Program-made: the position numbers and the translations under genes
Notes under the pieces: model-generated
Told to the model about the DNA's origin: nothing
The model's input: only the letters and a program-made list of their open reading frames with translations
The model's database searches: none
Shown: piece after piece, positions 25,416 through 34,450 of the stretch
How the letters are laid out: every line of letters starts with the position of its first letter
Numbering within the stretch: the stretch's first letter is position 1
DNA from: Piscinibacter defluvii
GTDB lineage: Bacteria > Pseudomonadota > Gammaproteobacteria > Burkholderiales > Burkholderiaceae_C
NCBI RefSeq assembly: GCF_004011805.1
Contig: NZ_RCHJ01000026.1
Span: forward strand, 22,694 to 86,693
Reading direction: 5' to 3'
DNA: 64,000 nt

Positions 25416-27197
25416 ATGAAGGGCAGCGAGATCATCGCGCAGTATCTGGTGCAGCAGAACGTGCCCTACGTGTTCGGCATCTGCGGCCACGGCAACGTGG
25501 GCATGCTCGATGCGCTGCACGGCGTGCGCGACAAGGTGAAGCTCGTCTCGCCGCGCCACGAGCAGTGCGCCGGCCACATGGCCGATGCCTACTTCCGCGT
25601 GCGGCACGCGCCGGTGGCCACGCTCACCTCCACCGGGCCCGGCTCGGCGAACATGGTGATGTCGCTCGCGACGGCGCTGTCCGATTCCTCGGCCTTCCTC
25701 GCGATCACCTCGAACGTGCCCACCTCGCAGATGAACCGGGCGCCGTTCCAGGAGCTGTACAAGCACAACCAGGCCGACTTCCCGTCGGTGCTTCGGCCGG
25801 TGGTCAAGCGCAGCTTCCAGCCCTCGCGGGTGGACATGCTGCCGCTCGCGCTGCGCCAGGCCTTCGACACCATGGTCACCGGCCGCCCCGGGCCGGTGAA
25901 CCTCGACGTGCCCTACAACGTCTATCAGGAAGAGGACGCCGCGGCCACCGTGCCGCCGCCCTCGCACGTGCTGGGCGTGCACCGGCCGGCCGCCTCGGCG
26001 GCCGACCTCGCGACGATCACCGCGCTGCTGAAGGAGGCGCGCCGGCCCGTGTTCTTCATCGGTCACGGCGTCGCGCTGGCCGAGGCCGGCCCGGCGCTCA
26101 CGGCGCTGTCGCAGCGCCTGGGCGTGCCGGTGATCACCTCGCCCAACGGCATGGGCTGCGTGCCGGCCGACGACGTGCAGACCCTCGGCTTCATCGGCCG
26201 CAACGGCGCCTACCCGGCCAACCAGGCGGGCCGGCATGCCGACCTCGTGCTGACGGTCGGCACCCGCTTCGACGACCGCTCCTCCTCCAGCTGGCATCCA
26301 GGCTATTCGTGGAACTTCCCGAAGACCAAGCTGGTGCACGTGGACATCGATCCGCAGGAGCTCGGCCGCAACTACCCGCCCACCGTCGGCGTGGTGGCCG
26401 ACTGCAAGGTGTTCTGCGAGCAACTGCTCGCCGCAGTCAACGCGGCCGGTGGCTTCGACGGCGCCACCTACGCCGGCTGGCGCGAGCAGGTGGCGCACTG
26501 GCAGCAGGAGTGGGAGGCCTTCGTGCGGCCGGCGTTCTCGCAGATCACCACGCCGATCCGGCCCGAGTACGTGGTCGGCACCCTGCAGAACGTGCTGCCG
26601 GACGACGTGATCCTCTCGCTCGATTCCGGCGTGCACCACAACTGGTTCATGCAGTTCTGGAAGCCGCGCCGCCCGCAGAGCATGCTCAACAGCTGGGGCT
26701 ATTCGTCGATGGGCTTCGGTGTCTGCGGCGTGCTCGGCGCGCAGCTCGCCGCGCCGGACCGGCCCTGCGTTGCCGTGGTCGGCGACGGCGGCTTCACGAT
26801 GACGCCGTACGTGCTGTGCACGGCGGTGGAGTACGGCCTGCCCTGCGTGTGGATCGTCTGGAACAACTTCGCCTGGGGTGCGATACGCGACATCCAGCAC
26901 GGCATGTTCGGCGGCCGCGAGATCGGCACCGCGTTCTACAAGAGCGCCCAGGGCCCCGGCGGCGAACGCTACAACCCGGACTTCGCCGCCTGGGCGCGCG
27001 CCTGTGGCGCCGACGGCGTGACCGTGACGCGCAGCCAGGATCTCGGCGACGCGGTGGCCCAGGCGGTGCGCAACCGCCGCCCCTGCGTGATCGACGTGCA
27101 CGTCGATGCCGACGTGCGGCCGCCGTCCACCGGCACCTGGCAGTTGCCGCCCACGCCGTTCAAGGAACCGGCGTTCGGCAAGCCGTGGGTCGCATGA
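25416..27197 (+). CDS. Thiamine-diphosphate enzyme, acetolactate synthase-like
   Basis: A 593-residue ThDP enzyme in the usual three domains. The activating glutamate is E49 (SPRHEQCAGHMADAY), and the ThDP/Mg motif GDGGFTM...NNF is near 465-495. The central domain carries VFFIGHG and the end is conserved. Members decarboxylate 2-oxo acids or ligate or cleave acyloins. ATG 25416 is preferred over ATG 25392 because AAAGG lies 6 bp before it. It opens a tightly packed operon running to 35602; the next gene overlaps by ATGA. No substrate is evident. Confidence 0.87.
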   Translation: MKGSEIIAQYLVQQNVPYVFGICGHGNVGMLDALHGVRDKVKLVSPRHEQCAGHMADAYFRVRHAPVATLTSTGPGSANMVMSLATALSDSSAFLAITSNVPTSQMNRAPFQELYKHNQADFPSVLRPVVKRSFQPSRVDMLPLALRQAFDTMVTGRPGPVNLDVPYNVYQEEDAAATVPPPSHVLGVHRPAASAADLATITALLKEARRPVFFIGHGVALAEAGPALTALSQRLGVPVITSPNGMGCVPADDVQTLGFIGRNGAYPANQAGRHADLVLTVGTRFDDRSSSSWHPGYSWNFPKTKLVHVDIDPQELGRNYPPTVGVVADCKVFCEQLLAAVNAAGGFDGATYAGWREQVAHWQQEWEAFVRPAFSQITTPIRPEYVVGTLQNVLPDDVILSLDSGVHHNWFMQFWKPRRPQSMLNSWGYSSMGFGVCGVLGAQLAAPDRPCVAVVGDGGFTMTPYVLCTAVEYGLPCVWIVWNNFAWGAIRDIQHGMFGGREIGTAFYKSAQGPGGERYNPDFAAWARACGADGVTVTRSQDLGDAVAQAVRNRRPCVIDVHVDADVRPPSTGTWQLPPTPFKEPAFGKPWVA

Positions 27198-27613
27198 GCG
27201 TCCAGATACTCCCGCTGCCGGTTCCCGAGCCGAACGCGGACTCGCGCGCCTACTGGGCGGCCGCGGCCGAGCGGCGTCTCGTCGTGCGCCAGTGCCGGGC
27301 CTGCGGCCAGCGCCACTTCATGCCGCGCGGGCAGTGCCCGGCCTGCTGGTCCGACGAGCTCGAGTGGATCGAGTGCAGCGGCGCCGGCACCGTCTACAGC
27401 CTGAGCGTGGTGCACCGTGCGCCGACGCCGGATTTCGCCGGCATCGCGCCCTACGTGATCGCGCTGGTCGACCTTGCCGAGGGGCCGCGCATGTTCGCCA
27501 ACCTCGTCGGCCCCGGTGCGCTCGAGGCCGCGATCGGCGACCGGGTGCAGCTGAGCTTCGAGCGCCGCGGCGAGTCGGCGGTGGTTCCGCAGTTCATGCG
27601 CGTGCAGCCGTGA
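27194..27613 (+). CDS. DUF35/OB-fold zinc-ribbon protein, partner of the thiolase-like protein
   Basis: A 139-residue protein with an N-terminal zinc ribbon (CRACGQRHFMPRGQCPAC, four cysteines) and an OB-fold domain (GAGTVYSLSVVHRAP...). Such proteins bind acyl-CoA and form complexes with thiolase-like proteins. It overlaps both neighbours (ATGA at 27194; GTG at 27610), so a 1:1 complex with the following gene product is very likely. Confidence 0.87.
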   Translation: MSVQILPLPVPEPNADSRAYWAAAAERRLVVRQCRACGQRHFMPRGQCPACWSDELEWIECSGAGTVYSLSVVHRAPTPDFAGIAPYVIALVDLAEGPRMFANLVGPGALEAAIGDRVQLSFERRGESAVVPQFMRVQP

Positions 27614-28776
27614 CACTGAAGAACCAGGTCGCCATCGTCGGCGTCGGCGAGTCGGACATCGGCAAGGTGCCGAACCTCTCCGGCCTTGGCCTGAACGCCC
27701 AGGCCTGCCGTCGCGCGCTGGACGACGCCGGCCTGAAGCCGACTGACATCGACGGCCTGCTGACCGCCTACTCCTTCACCGAGCCGTACACCATGCTCGG
27801 CGCCTCGCTGTGCGAGTACATGGGCCTGAAGCCGCGGATGTGCGCCTCGATGGTGGCCGGCGGCGCGAGCCCCGGCATCATGCTGCGGCACGCGGCGCAG
27901 GCGATTGCCTCGGGCACGGCCGAGACCGTGCTCGTATGCGCCGGCGAGAACCGCGCCACCGGCCTGGGCCGCGAGGCGGCCATCGCGGTGCTGACCAATG
28001 TCGGCCACCCGCAGTTCGAGAAGCCCTATGGCGCCTCGATCCCCGGTTTCTACGCGATGGTGGCGCAGCGCCACATGCACGAGCACGGCACCAAGCGCGA
28101 GCAGCTCGCGAGCGTCGCGGTCAACACCCGCGCCCACGCGCTGCTGCATCCGCAGGCGCAGATGAAGACGCCGCTGACGATCGAGCAGGTGCTCTCGTCC
28201 AAGCGCATCGCCGAGCCGCTGGGCATGCTCGACTGCTGCATCATCTCCGACGCCGCCGGCGCCTTCGTCGTCACGTCGGCGTCGCGGGCGCGTGACCTGA
28301 AGCAGCGGCCGGCCTACCTGCTGGGCATCGGCGAGATGCACACGCACGAACACCTGCTGTGCGCGCCGGACCTGACGCACTTCGGCGCCGCCGAATCGGG
28401 CCGCGCGGCCTACGCGATGGCCGGGCTCTGCCCGGCCGACGTCGACCTCGCCCAGCTCTACGACTGCTTCACGATCGTGCCGATCCTCGAGCTCGAGGAA
28501 CTCGGCTTCGTCGCACCCGGAGAAGGCGGCGCGTTCTTCGCCGACGGCCATGCGCACCTCGGCGGCCGGCTGCCGGTCAACACCAACGGCGGGATGCTCT
28601 CGCACGCCCACGCCGGCGCGGCCGGCGCGATCCTCGGCATCGTCGAGGTGGTGCGGCAGTTGCGCGGCGGGCTCGGCGCGCGCCAGGTGCAAGGCGCCGA
28701 GGTGGGCCTGGTGCACAACGAGGGCGGCATCCTGTCCTCGCACTGCACGCTGCTGCTCGGCAACGCTCCGGGTTGA
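27610..28776 (+). CDS. Thiolase-superfamily protein (lipid-transfer/retro-aldolase type)
   Basis: A 388-residue thiolase fold from a GTG start overlapping the DUF35 stop. VAIVGVGESDIGK opens the protein and GGMLSHAHAGAAGAI lies near 325. Where true thiolases carry the nucleophilic cysteine, it reads SMVAGGASPGIMLRHA, so the classical Cys is missing, as in the SCP2/Ltp2 group. Ltp2-type proteins with a DUF35 partner carry out retro-aldol cleavage of a beta-hydroxyacyl-CoA, for example in steroid side-chain loss. That activity is the best inference; a simple thiolase is less likely. Confidence 0.85.
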   Translation: MTLKNQVAIVGVGESDIGKVPNLSGLGLNAQACRRALDDAGLKPTDIDGLLTAYSFTEPYTMLGASLCEYMGLKPRMCASMVAGGASPGIMLRHAAQAIASGTAETVLVCAGENRATGLGREAAIAVLTNVGHPQFEKPYGASIPGFYAMVAQRHMHEHGTKREQLASVAVNTRAHALLHPQAQMKTPLTIEQVLSSKRIAEPLGMLDCCIISDAAGAFVVTSASRARDLKQRPAYLLGIGEMHTHEHLLCAPDLTHFGAAESGRAAYAMAGLCPADVDLAQLYDCFTIVPILELEELGFVAPGEGGAFFADGHAHLGGRLPVNTNGGMLSHAHAGAAGAILGIVEVVRQLRGGLGARQVQGAEVGLVHNEGGILSSHCTLLLGNAPG

Positions 28777-28784
28777 GGAACACC

Positions 28785-29255
28785 ATGCACACGACCCACG
28801 CCCCGCGCGGCCGCTACTTCGAGGACTTCACCGTCGGCGAGGAGCTGCACACCCCGGCGCGCACGGTGACCAGCACCGACATCGTCAACTTCGCCTGCAT
28901 CTCGGGCGATTTCAACGAGATCCACACCAACTTCGAGTACTGCCGCGGCACGCCGTTCGGCGAGCCGATCGCGCACGGGCCGCTGATCTACGCCATCGCC
29001 GGCGGCCTGTGGCACGCCTCGGGGGTCAACGAAGGAACCATCCTCGCGATGCTCGGCGTCGACGAATGGCGGCTCGTCGGGCCGGTCAAGCACGGCGACA
29101 CGATCCACCTCGTCGCCCGCGTCGCGAGCAAGAAGGAAACCAGCAAGCCGGACCGCGGCGTCGTCGTGTTCGACCGCCGCATCGTCAAGCAGGACGGCAG
29201 CGCCGTGCAGACGATGAGGACGACCCTGATGTACCGGCGCCGCCCCGCACCCTGA
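28785..29255 (+). CDS. MaoC-like (R)-hydratase/dehydratase
   Basis: A 156-residue hot-dog protein with the hydratase-2 motif GDFNEIHTNFEYC...PFGEPIAHGPL; the Asp and His of D-x4-H are both present. It should hydrate an enoyl-CoA, supplying the beta-hydroxyacyl-CoA that the thiolase-like/DUF35 pair could cleave. It starts 8 bp after the thiolase-like gene. Confidence 0.88.
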   Translation: MHTTHAPRGRYFEDFTVGEELHTPARTVTSTDIVNFACISGDFNEIHTNFEYCRGTPFGEPIAHGPLIYAIAGGLWHASGVNEGTILAMLGVDEWRLVGPVKHGDTIHLVARVASKKETSKPDRGVVVFDRRIVKQDGSAVQTMRTTLMYRRRPAP

Positions 29256-29274
29256 TTCGCAAGAGGACAAGCCC

Positions 29275-30498
29275 ATGGATTTCAGCATCTCCCCCGACAT
29301 CGAAGCGGTGCGCGACATGGTGTCGCGCTTCATGGCCAACGAGGTCGTCCCCGTGATGGAGGGCTTCGAGAAACGCGGCGAGTTTCCGCGTGAGCTGGTG
29401 CGCAAGGCCGGCGAGGCCGGCCTGTACGGCGCGGTGTTCCCGGAGTCCGTCGGCGGCAGCAACATGGGCTACATGGCCGCGGTGGTGATCATCGAGGAGA
29501 TGTCGCGCCAGGAGGTGCGCTTCACCTCGTGCAACAACCAGCAGGGCGGCACCTGCCCGTCGGCGATCTACCTCGCGGGCACGCCGCAGCAGGTGGACAA
29601 GTACGTGCCCAACCTGCTGGCCGGCAAGACCATCGGCATGATGTCGCTCTCCGAGACCGACAGCGGCTCCGACGCGCTGATCGCGATGAAGACCTTCGCG
29701 AAGCGCGATGGCGACGTCTACCGCATCAGCGGGCAGAAGATGTGGGCCTCGATCGCCAACGAGACCGACGTCGGCATCCTGATGGCCAAGACCGACCGCG
29801 ATGCCGGCGCCAAGGGGGTGACGGCCTTCATCGTCGAGCCGAAGAAGTACCCCGGCTTCAAGGCGCAGCCGATCGACATGCTCGGCATGTCGAAGGCCTT
29901 CCGCACCAACATCGTCTTTCTGGACGACTTCGTCGTGCCGGTCGAGAATCGACTCGGCGAGGAGGGCGAAGGCGCCAAGATCATCATGCGCGCCCTGCAG
30001 CCCGGGCGGCTGAACGTGGCGGCCAAGTGCCTGGGCCTGGCGCAGGCCTGCTTCGAGGAGGCGACGCGCTACGCCAACGAGCGCACGGTGCGCCAGCAGC
30101 CGCTGGGCCGCTACCAGATGATCCAGGATTCGATCGCCGAGATGGCCACCGCCATCGAGGCCAGCCGTGGCCTGGTCTACCGCGCCGCCTGGGCGATGGA
30201 CAACGGCCAGCCGTCCAACCGCATCGCCTCGATCGCCAAGTACCACGCCTCGCAGACCTGCAAGATGTGCGCGGACAAGGCGCAGCAGATCTTCGGCGGC
30301 TACGGGCTGGCGCGCGAGTACCGCGTGTCCTGGTACCGCGTCTACGCCGACATGCTCTACAACGGCGAAGGCTCGGCCAACGTGCAGAAGATCATCATTG
30401 CCGAGGATGCGCTGGGCTACAAGGCCGCCGACCGTCATCACGGCAGGACCGGCCTGCGCGACATGCGGCAGGCCGACGTGGCCGCGGCGGAGCGCTGA
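29275..30498 (+). CDS. Acyl-CoA dehydrogenase
   Basis: A 407-residue flavoenzyme with MMSLSETDSGSDAL near 123-136, the FAD/substrate segment KMWASIANETDVGILMAKT, and the catalytic-base segment NGEGSANVQ with the glutamate at 365 in the usual place. It should introduce an alpha-beta double bond into an acyl-CoA and pass electrons to the ETF encoded downstream in the same operon. The C-terminus is some 25 residues longer than in short-chain members. Confidence 0.9.
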   Translation: MDFSISPDIEAVRDMVSRFMANEVVPVMEGFEKRGEFPRELVRKAGEAGLYGAVFPESVGGSNMGYMAAVVIIEEMSRQEVRFTSCNNQQGGTCPSAIYLAGTPQQVDKYVPNLLAGKTIGMMSLSETDSGSDALIAMKTFAKRDGDVYRISGQKMWASIANETDVGILMAKTDRDAGAKGVTAFIVEPKKYPGFKAQPIDMLGMSKAFRTNIVFLDDFVVPVENRLGEEGEGAKIIMRALQPGRLNVAAKCLGLAQACFEEATRYANERTVRQQPLGRYQMIQDSIAEMATAIEASRGLVYRAAWAMDNGQPSNRIASIAKYHASQTCKMCADKAQQIFGGYGLAREYRVSWYRVYADMLYNGEGSANVQKIIIAEDALGYKAADRHHGRTGLRDMRQADVAAAER

Positions 30499-30504
30499 AG
30501 CATC

Positions 30505-31287
30505 ATGGCCTTCGAAGACATCGGGGTCGACCTGGACGGGCACGTCGCGATCGTCGAGATGCGGCGCCCGCCGAACAACTTTCTCGACGTGGAACTGCTC
30601 GGCAACCTGGCCACGACGCTGGAGGAACTGGACCGCGACCCGCAGTGCCGCGCGGTGGTGCTGGCAGCGCAAGGCAAGCACTTCTGCGCCGGTGGCAACC
30701 TGAAGCAGCGGCTCGAGACCGAGGCGCGTGGCGAGAAGTTCGTGCCGGCCAAGCGCCATCCCTACAAGGAAGCGCGCCGGCTCATCGCCACGCGCAAGCC
30801 CATCGTCGCCGCGGTGCAGGGCGCGGCGATCGGCGCGGGGCTCGGCCTCGCGGTGTTCCCGGACTTCCGCGTCACCTGCGCGGAGGCGCGCTTCGCGGCC
30901 AACTTCACCGCCATCGGCTTCCACCCGGGTTTCGGCCTGACGGTGACCCTGCCGCGCCTGGTCGGCCACCAGAAGGCGCGCTGGCTGATGCTGACCGGCC
31001 AGCGCATCGGCGGCGAGGAGGCGTTTGCGATCGGCCTGGCGGACCGGCTGGTCGAGCAAAGCCAGGTGCGCGCGGTGGCCATCGAGATGGCGCGCGAGAT
31101 CGCCAAGGCGGCGCCGCTGTCGGTGCAGGCCACGCGCGAGACCTTGAACGCCGGGCTGATCGCGGAGTTCCGCGTCGCCACCGAACGCGAGGCCTTCGAG
31201 CAGAACTGGCTGCGCGAGACCAACGACTACAAGGAAGGCGTGGAGGCTTCGTCCGCCCGCCGCGACCCGGACTTCACCGGGACCTGA
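30505..31287 (+). CDS. Crotonase-fold protein without the two catalytic glutamates
   Basis: A 260-residue enoyl-CoA hydratase/isomerase-family protein. The oxyanion segments GKHFCAGGNLK and AAVQGAAIGAGLGLAV are present. The two acidic residues of crotonase (E144 and E164 in the rat enzyme) correspond here to Gly (AGLGLAV) and Phe (FAANFTAIG), so ordinary hydration is unlikely. Other crotonases without them cleave C-C bonds, decarboxylate or isomerise. The operon already has a MaoC hydratase. Confidence 0.85.
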   Translation: MAFEDIGVDLDGHVAIVEMRRPPNNFLDVELLGNLATTLEELDRDPQCRAVVLAAQGKHFCAGGNLKQRLETEARGEKFVPAKRHPYKEARRLIATRKPIVAAVQGAAIGAGLGLAVFPDFRVTCAEARFAANFTAIGFHPGFGLTVTLPRLVGHQKARWLMLTGQRIGGEEAFAIGLADRLVEQSQVRAVAIEMAREIAKAAPLSVQATRETLNAGLIAEFRVATEREAFEQNWLRETNDYKEGVEASSARRDPDFTGT

Positions 31288-31300
31288 GAAAGCCGAGGAC

Positions 31301-32737
31301 ATGAAGCCATCCGAACGAGAACTCACCGAGGTGCGCCTGCTGATCGGCGGGCAATGGCACGACGGCGTCGAGCAGGCCGAGGTGCTGGACAAGTACCGGC
31401 TCGTGCCCTGCGCCCGGCTGCACCTCGCCTCGCGCGAGCAGGTGCACGAGGCGGTGGCCGCCGCCCAGGCGGCCTACGAGCAATCCGGCCTGACGCCCTA
31501 CGAGCGCGGTGCGATCCTGGACCGGGCCGCGGGACTGATCGAGGGCCGCAGCGAGATGCTGGTCGAGGTGATGCGCAGCGAGGCGGGCTTCACGCTCACC
31601 GATGCGCAGGGCGAACTCAAGCGCTGCGTGCAGACCTTCCGCCTGTCTGCCGAAGAAGCGCGGCGGCTGACCGGCGAGATGATCCCGCTCGAAGGCGCGC
31701 CGCAGCAGGGCGGCCGGCTCGGCTTCACGATCCCCGTGCCGCTGGGCGTGGTGTGCGCGATCACGCCGTTCAATGCGCCGGTCAACACCGTGGCGCACAA
31801 GATCGCACCGGCGCTGGCCGCCGGCAACGCGGTGGTGGTCAAGCCCTCGAGCAGCACGCCGTACACCGCCAACCTGCTGGCCCAGGCGCTGCTCGATGCC
31901 GGCCTGCCGCCCGGGCTGATCGCCGTGCTGCACGGCGGCGCGGCGGTGGCGCAGGCGCTGATCGACGAGCCGGCGATCCGCTTCTTCGCCTTCACCGGCA
32001 GCACCGAGGTGGGCCGCGACATCCAGCGCCGTGCCGGCCTGCGCCGCACGCAGATGGAACTCGGCTCCATCGCCTTCACGGTGCTGTGCGCCGATGCGAA
32101 CCTCGATGCGGCGATCCCGAAAATCGTCGGCGCCGGCTACCGCAAGGCCGGGCAGGTCTGCACCTCGATCCAGAACCTGCTGGTCGAGCGCAGCCGGCTC
32201 GAGGAGGTGCAGGCGCGGCTGGCGGCGGCCGTCCGCGCGCTGCCGTATGGTGACCCGCACGATGCGAAGACCCAGGTCGGCCCGGTGATCAGCGAGGCAG
32301 CCGCCCAACGCATCGACGGCTGGATCCAACGTGCCGCCAGCCGCGGCGCGCGCGTGCTGGCCGGTGGCCCGCGCCAGGGGGCGATGATCCCGCCCACCCT
32401 GCTCGCGGACGTGCCGCGTGATTGCGACGTAAGCTGCCAGGAGGTGTTCGGTCCGGTGATGTCGATCGAGCCCTTCGACAGCATCGACGAGGCGATCGCA
32501 CGCGTGAACTCGACGCCGTATGGCCTGGCCACCGGCTTCTTCACCAACCGGCTGGATTTCGCGATGAAGGCCGTGCGCCGCCTGCATGTGGGCGGCGTGC
32601 ACATCAACGAGACCTCCAGCTCGCGGGTCGACCTGATGCCCTATGGCGGCACCAAGGACTCGGGCTTCGGCCGTGAAGGCCCGCGCTACGCGGTGCACGA
32701 GATGAGCGAGATGCGGATGGTGAGTCTGACGGCCTGA
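31301..32737 (+). CDS. Aldehyde dehydrogenase (paralogue 1)
   Basis: A 478-residue ALDH with [24 protein letters not shown], the general-base glutamate in MELGS (the usual ELGG is altered) and catalytic cysteine C287 in GQVCTS. It oxidises an aldehyde to an acid with NAD(P). It is one of four ALDHs in the regulon, not closely alike, which suggests several different aldehyde intermediates. It lies 4 bp before the ETF genes. Confidence 0.9.
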   Translation: MKPSERELTEVRLLIGGQWHDGVEQAEVLDKYRLVPCARLHLASREQVHEAVAAAQAAYEQSGLTPYERGAILDRAAGLIEGRSEMLVEVMRSEAGFTLTDAQGELKRCVQTFRLSAEEARRLTGEMIPLEGAPQQGGRLGFTIPVPLGVVCAITPFNAPVNTVAHKIAPALAAGNAVVVKPSSSTPYTANLLAQALLDAGLPPGLIAVLHGGAAVAQALIDEPAIRFFAFTGSTEVGRDIQRRAGLRRTQMELGSIAFTVLCADANLDAAIPKIVGAGYRKAGQVCTSIQNLLVERSRLEEVQARLAAAVRALPYGDPHDAKTQVGPVISEAAAQRIDGWIQRAASRGARVLAGGPRQGAMIPPTLLADVPRDCDVSCQEVFGPVMSIEPFDSIDEAIARVNSTPYGLATGFFTNRLDFAMKAVRRLHVGGVHINETSSSRVDLMPYGGTKDSGFGREGPRYAVHEMSEMRMVSLTA

Positions 32738-32741
32738 CACG

Positions 32742-33491
32742 ATGAAGATCCTCGTCCCAGTGAAGCGCGTCGTCGACTACAACGTGAAGGTTCGCGTGAA
32801 GTCCGACGGCACCGGCGTGGACATCGCCAACGTGAAGATGTCGATGAACCCCTTCGACGAGATCGCCGTCGAGGAGGCGGTGCGGCTGAAGGAGAAGGGT
32901 GCAGCCACCGAGATCATCGCGGTCTCCTGCGGCGTTACCCCCTGCCAGGAGACGCTGCGCACCGCGATGGCGATCGGCGCCGACCGCGCCATCCTGGTCG
33001 AGACCACGGAAGAACTGCAGCCCCTGGCCGTGGCCAAGCTGCTCAAGGCCCTGGTCGACAAGGAACAACCCGGCCTCGTCATCCTCGGCAAGCAGGCCAT
33101 CGACGACGACTGCAACCAGACCGGCCAGATGCTCGCCGCGCTGGCCGACCTGCCGCAGGCCACCTTTGCGTCGAAGGTGGAAGTCGCCGACGGCTGCGCC
33201 AAGGTGACGCGCGAAGTCGACGGCGGCCTCGAGACCATCTCCATCAGCCTGCCGGCCATCGTCACCACCGACCTGCGCCTGAACGAACCGCGCTACGTCA
33301 CCCTGCCCAACATCATGAAGGCCAAGAAGAAGCCGCTCGAGCTGCTCAAGCCGGTCGACTTGGGTGTGGACGTCACGCCGCGCCTGAAGACCCTGAAGGT
33401 CAGCGAGCCGCCCAAGCGCGGTGCCGGCGTCAAGGTGCCCGACGCGGCCACGCTGGTCGCGAAGCTCAAGAACGAAGCGAAGGTGATCTGA
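32742..33491 (+). CDS. etfB: Electron transfer flavoprotein, beta subunit
   Basis: A 249-residue protein beginning [19 protein letters not shown], the standard ETF-beta start, with [13 protein letters not shown] and the AMP-binding region [12 protein letters not shown]. With the alpha subunit it carries electrons from the acyl-CoA dehydrogenase to ETF-quinone oxidoreductase, which is not in the window. A dedicated ETF inside a catabolic operon suggests that the flux is high or that the host ETF does not match. Confidence 0.95.
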   Translation: MKILVPVKRVVDYNVKVRVKSDGTGVDIANVKMSMNPFDEIAVEEAVRLKEKGAATEIIAVSCGVTPCQETLRTAMAIGADRAILVETTEELQPLAVAKLLKALVDKEQPGLVILGKQAIDDDCNQTGQMLAALADLPQATFASKVEVADGCAKVTREVDGGLETISISLPAIVTTDLRLNEPRYVTLPNIMKAKKKPLELLKPVDLGVDVTPRLKTLKVSEPPKRGAGVKVPDAATLVAKLKNEAKVI

Positions 33492-33492
33492 G

Positions 33493-34434
33493 ATGGCTTC
33501 TCTCGTCATTGCCGAACACGACCACGGCACCCTCAAGGGCGCCACCCTGAACACCGTCACCGCCGCAGTGCAACTCGGCGGCGAGGTCCACGTGCTGATC
33601 GCCGGCGAGAACGCCGCCGGCGCCGCCCAGGCCGCCAGCCGGATCGCCGGCGTCGCCAAGGTGCTGCATGCCGACGGCGCCAGCCTCGGGGAGCAGCTCG
33701 CCGAGAACGTCGCCGCGCAGGTGCTGGCGCTCTTGGGTGATGCGGCCGGGAACTACAGCCACGTCCTCTTCCCGGCCACCGCGCACGGCAAGAACGTCGC
33801 CCCGCGCGTGGCCGCGAAGCTGGATGTCGCGCAGATCAGCGAGATCTCCAAGGTCGTGAGCCCCGACACCTTCGAGCGCCCGATCTACGCCGGCAACGCC
33901 ATCGCCACCGTGCAGAGCCAGGCCGCCGGCGAGGTGATCACCGTGCGGGCCACCGGCTTCGACCCTGCGGCCCCGGGCGGCAGCGCCGCCATCGAGACGA
34001 TCCCCGCGGTGACCGACAGCGGCAAGAGCAAGTACCTCGGCAGCGAGATCGCCAAGAGCGACCGGCCCGAGCTGACCGCGGCCAAGATCATCGTCTCGGG
34101 CGGACGGGCGATGGGCAGCAGCGAGAAGTTCAACGAGGTGCTCACGCCGCTGGCCGACAAGCTCGGTGCCGCGCTGGGCGCCAGCCGCGCCGCGGTGGAT
34201 GCGGGTTATGCGCCCAACGACTGGCAGGTCGGGCAGACCGGCAAGATCGTCGCGCCGCAGCTGTACGTGGCCTGCGGCATCAGCGGGGCGATCCAGCACC
34301 TGGCCGGCATGAAGGACTCCAAGGTGATCGTGGCGATCAACAAGGACCCCGAGGCGCCGATCTTCAGCGTCGCCGACTACGGCCTGGAGGCCGATCTGTT
34401 CGAGGCCGTGCCGCAACTGGTTGGCGCACTCTGA
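33493..34434 (+). CDS. etfA: Electron transfer flavoprotein, alpha subunit
   Basis: A 313-residue protein, 1 bp after etfB. The C-terminal FAD domain shows [40 protein letters not shown] and [16 protein letters not shown], all diagnostic of ETF-alpha. Partner and role as for the beta subunit. Confidence 0.95.
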   Translation: MASLVIAEHDHGTLKGATLNTVTAAVQLGGEVHVLIAGENAAGAAQAASRIAGVAKVLHADGASLGEQLAENVAAQVLALLGDAAGNYSHVLFPATAHGKNVAPRVAAKLDVAQISEISKVVSPDTFERPIYAGNAIATVQSQAAGEVITVRATGFDPAAPGGSAAIETIPAVTDSGKSKYLGSEIAKSDRPELTAAKIIVSGGRAMGSSEKFNEVLTPLADKLGAALGASRAAVDAGYAPNDWQVGQTGKIVAPQLYVACGISGAIQHLAGMKDSKVIVAINKDPEAPIFSVADYGLEADLFEAVPQLVGAL

Positions 34435-34450
34435 GCGCGGCCGCATGCCG

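Noticed and set aside
29185..31392. A 735-codon minus-strand open frame
   Set aside because: Antisense to the acyl-CoA dehydrogenase and crotonase genes; no recognisable domain and low-complexity composition.
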